Source: a virus. Taken from it: a stretch of 64,000 nucleotides of DNA. Positions within the stretch are counted from its first letter, which is position 1, and each line of letters opens with the position of its first letter. The stretch lies in the IMG/VR virus record IMGVR_UViG_3300033233_000009, positions 1 through 64,000 of that record; one strand, given 5' to 3'. The position numbers and the translations under genes were made by a program. The notes beneath the pieces are model-generated. The model was not told the DNA's origin, searched no databases, and saw only the letters and a program-made list of their open reading frames with translations. Shown piece after piece: positions 63,113 through 64,000 of the stretch.

Positions 63113-64000
63113 AACGTCGAACGTCCCAAGCATTGGTCGGTATCTGGACTGGATTCGCACGGCCGCCCGTGGAGGGGGCCGCTCTGGTGCGGCGAGAGCT
63201 GGAGAAGGCGCACGACTACTACAACCAGATCGTGCAGTTGGAGCTGGACAGGCGGACCCTGTACCGCGCTGCGCGCGGGACGGTCGGGGAGACCCTCACC
63301 GCCCTCCAGGCGGAGATGGACGCGCTGAACGAGAAGATCACGGCGGAGGTCGGCGGCCTGCGCGCAGTGCGCCAGGCGGCGCGGACGCGCGTCGAGGATC
63401 CCGCGGCGAGTGCCAGGATCAAGGCGGTGAAGGAGGAGCGGCGGGCGCTCGCCGAGCGGCTCAAGGCGGCGCGCGCGGAGGCCGAGAAGGTCTACGGGCC
63501 GGGCAACGAGGAGCTGAGCCAGCGGAGCGCCCGTCTGGCGGAGGGGAACACGGCGTCGCGCATCCGGGAGAAGACGAACCGCGCGGCGCTGGAGGAAATG
63601 CTCACGGAGCCGGAGTGGGCTGACGAGTGGAAGATGGTCGCGCGGATCAATCACGACGCGAACGAGGTGAAGAAGCAGATCCGGGCCGCCTGTGGCCTCA
63701 CCCCCGGCACGTACCTGCTGGTCGAGAAAGCGGTCGAGGCTGCGTTCGCGCCGCCGCCGAAGGGGCGGCCGCCGCGGCCCGACCCGCGCCCGAAGGAGCG
63801 GTTCATCGGCGAGGGGCGCCTCGGTGTGCAGGTGCACCGGCTGCCGGTGGCAGACCTGCTGGCGGGTCGCAACGGGCAGATCGCCCTGCGCATGAGCGAC
63901 CGGCTCCCGAACGGAGCGAAGGCGGCGCAGCGGTACGGCACGCTGCGCATGCGGGTCACCACCGACGGTCAGTACGCCGAGTTCCCGGTGAAGCTCCACC
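63109..64000 (+). CDS. TnpB/Cas12-like protein, N-terminal part
   Basis: 297 residues, open at the window edge. The N-terminus (VEGAALVRRELEKAHDYYNQIVQLELDRRTLY), a long charged helical region (50-180), then RAACGLTPGTYLLVEKAVEAA and FIGEGRLGVQVHR...VADLLAGRNGQIAL resemble phage-encoded TnpB-like proteins often annotated as transposases or miniature Cas12. The RuvC catalytic residues and zinc finger would lie beyond 64000 and cannot be checked. RNA-guided DNA binding or cutting is therefore inferred. Confidence 0.55.
   Translation, partial: MKRRTSQALVGIWTGFARPPVEGAALVRRELEKAHDYYNQIVQLELDRRTLYRAARGTVGETLTALQAEMDALNEKITAEVGGLRAVRQAARTRVEDPAASARIKAVKEERRALAERLKAARAEAEKVYGPGNEELSQRSARLAEGNTASRIREKTNRAALEEMLTEPEWADEWKMVARINHDANEVKKQIRAACGLTPGTYLLVEKAVEAAFAPPPKGRPPRPDPRPKERFIGEGRLGVQVHRLPVADLLAGRNGQIALRMSDRLPNGAKAAQRYGTLRMRVTTDGQYAEFPVKLH

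Noticed and set aside
63031-63999. Leftward 322-codon frame opposite the TnpB/Cas12-like gene
   Set aside because: Its product is Arg/Leu-rich without domains, while the plus frame has recognisable family motifs and a coupled start.
1-64000. tRNA or rRNA genes
   Set aside because: No cloverleaf with the expected conserved T-loop or acceptor signals, and no rRNA segment, was noticed by eye; a covariance search would be needed to be certain.

Overview
The window is a high-G+C stretch (about two thirds G+C by eye) packed with short, tightly coupled genes. It reads as part of a large virus or virus-derived element of a high-G+C bacterium. The evidence is a phage-type recombination and replication block (YqaJ-like exonuclease, RecT, SF2 helicase, initiator, DnaC-like loader, DnaB-like helicase), several HNH genes, cell-wall-degrading enzymes, and a very long run of small structural-looking membrane proteins. 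The host cannot be named from the sequence. Both ends are cut inside genes (1..221 on minus, 63109..64000 on plus).

Layout. 1-4331: a leftward operon of about 15 very small genes, mostly overlapping at stop/start codons. 4332-4487: divergent promoters. 4488-13135: rightward recombination and replication genes, with a possible origin inside the initiator gene and an in-frame amber codon splitting DnaB. 13259-22138: small membrane proteins, a degenerate RuvC-like protein, a zinc/HNH protein and a 949-residue coiled-coil protein. 22139-26105: an intact IS1595-family transposon (terminal repeats, 8-bp target duplication) carrying a one-polypeptide restriction-modification enzyme and a RelE/ParE-type toxin-antitoxin pair; it cuts a 529-codon gene into two in-frame halves. 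27162-61135: a structural and lysis module of roughly 40 genes. 61260-64000: small genes, an XRE regulator and the N-terminal part of a TnpB/Cas12-like protein.

The structural module is the most unusual part. About two dozen of its proteins have one hydrophobic segment, usually C-terminal and followed by Lys/Arg. They share short modules: LGEYFAQNG repeats, LAYAAAVKA repeats, a PPVLHAA...DWANI element, and peptidoglycan-binding-like repeats. A 676-residue protein joins histone-like basic repeats to LGEYFAQNG repeats. Transglutaminase-like, glucosaminidase-like and M15 peptidase proteins lie among them. No terminase, portal, tape-measure, tail or baseplate gene was recognised in 64 kb. A particle with an internal membrane, or a very divergent virion, is a reasonable hypothesis; genes outside the window could change that.

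Many transcription units share one promoter form: a TTGACG-like -35, 17-18 bp, then a -10 resembling TAGCCT/GAAGCT/TACCGT, with the start codon often only 6-9 nt further on. Many mRNAs would therefore be leaderless or nearly so. Several apparent TTG 'starts' are really these -35 boxes, and gene starts were assigned accordingly.
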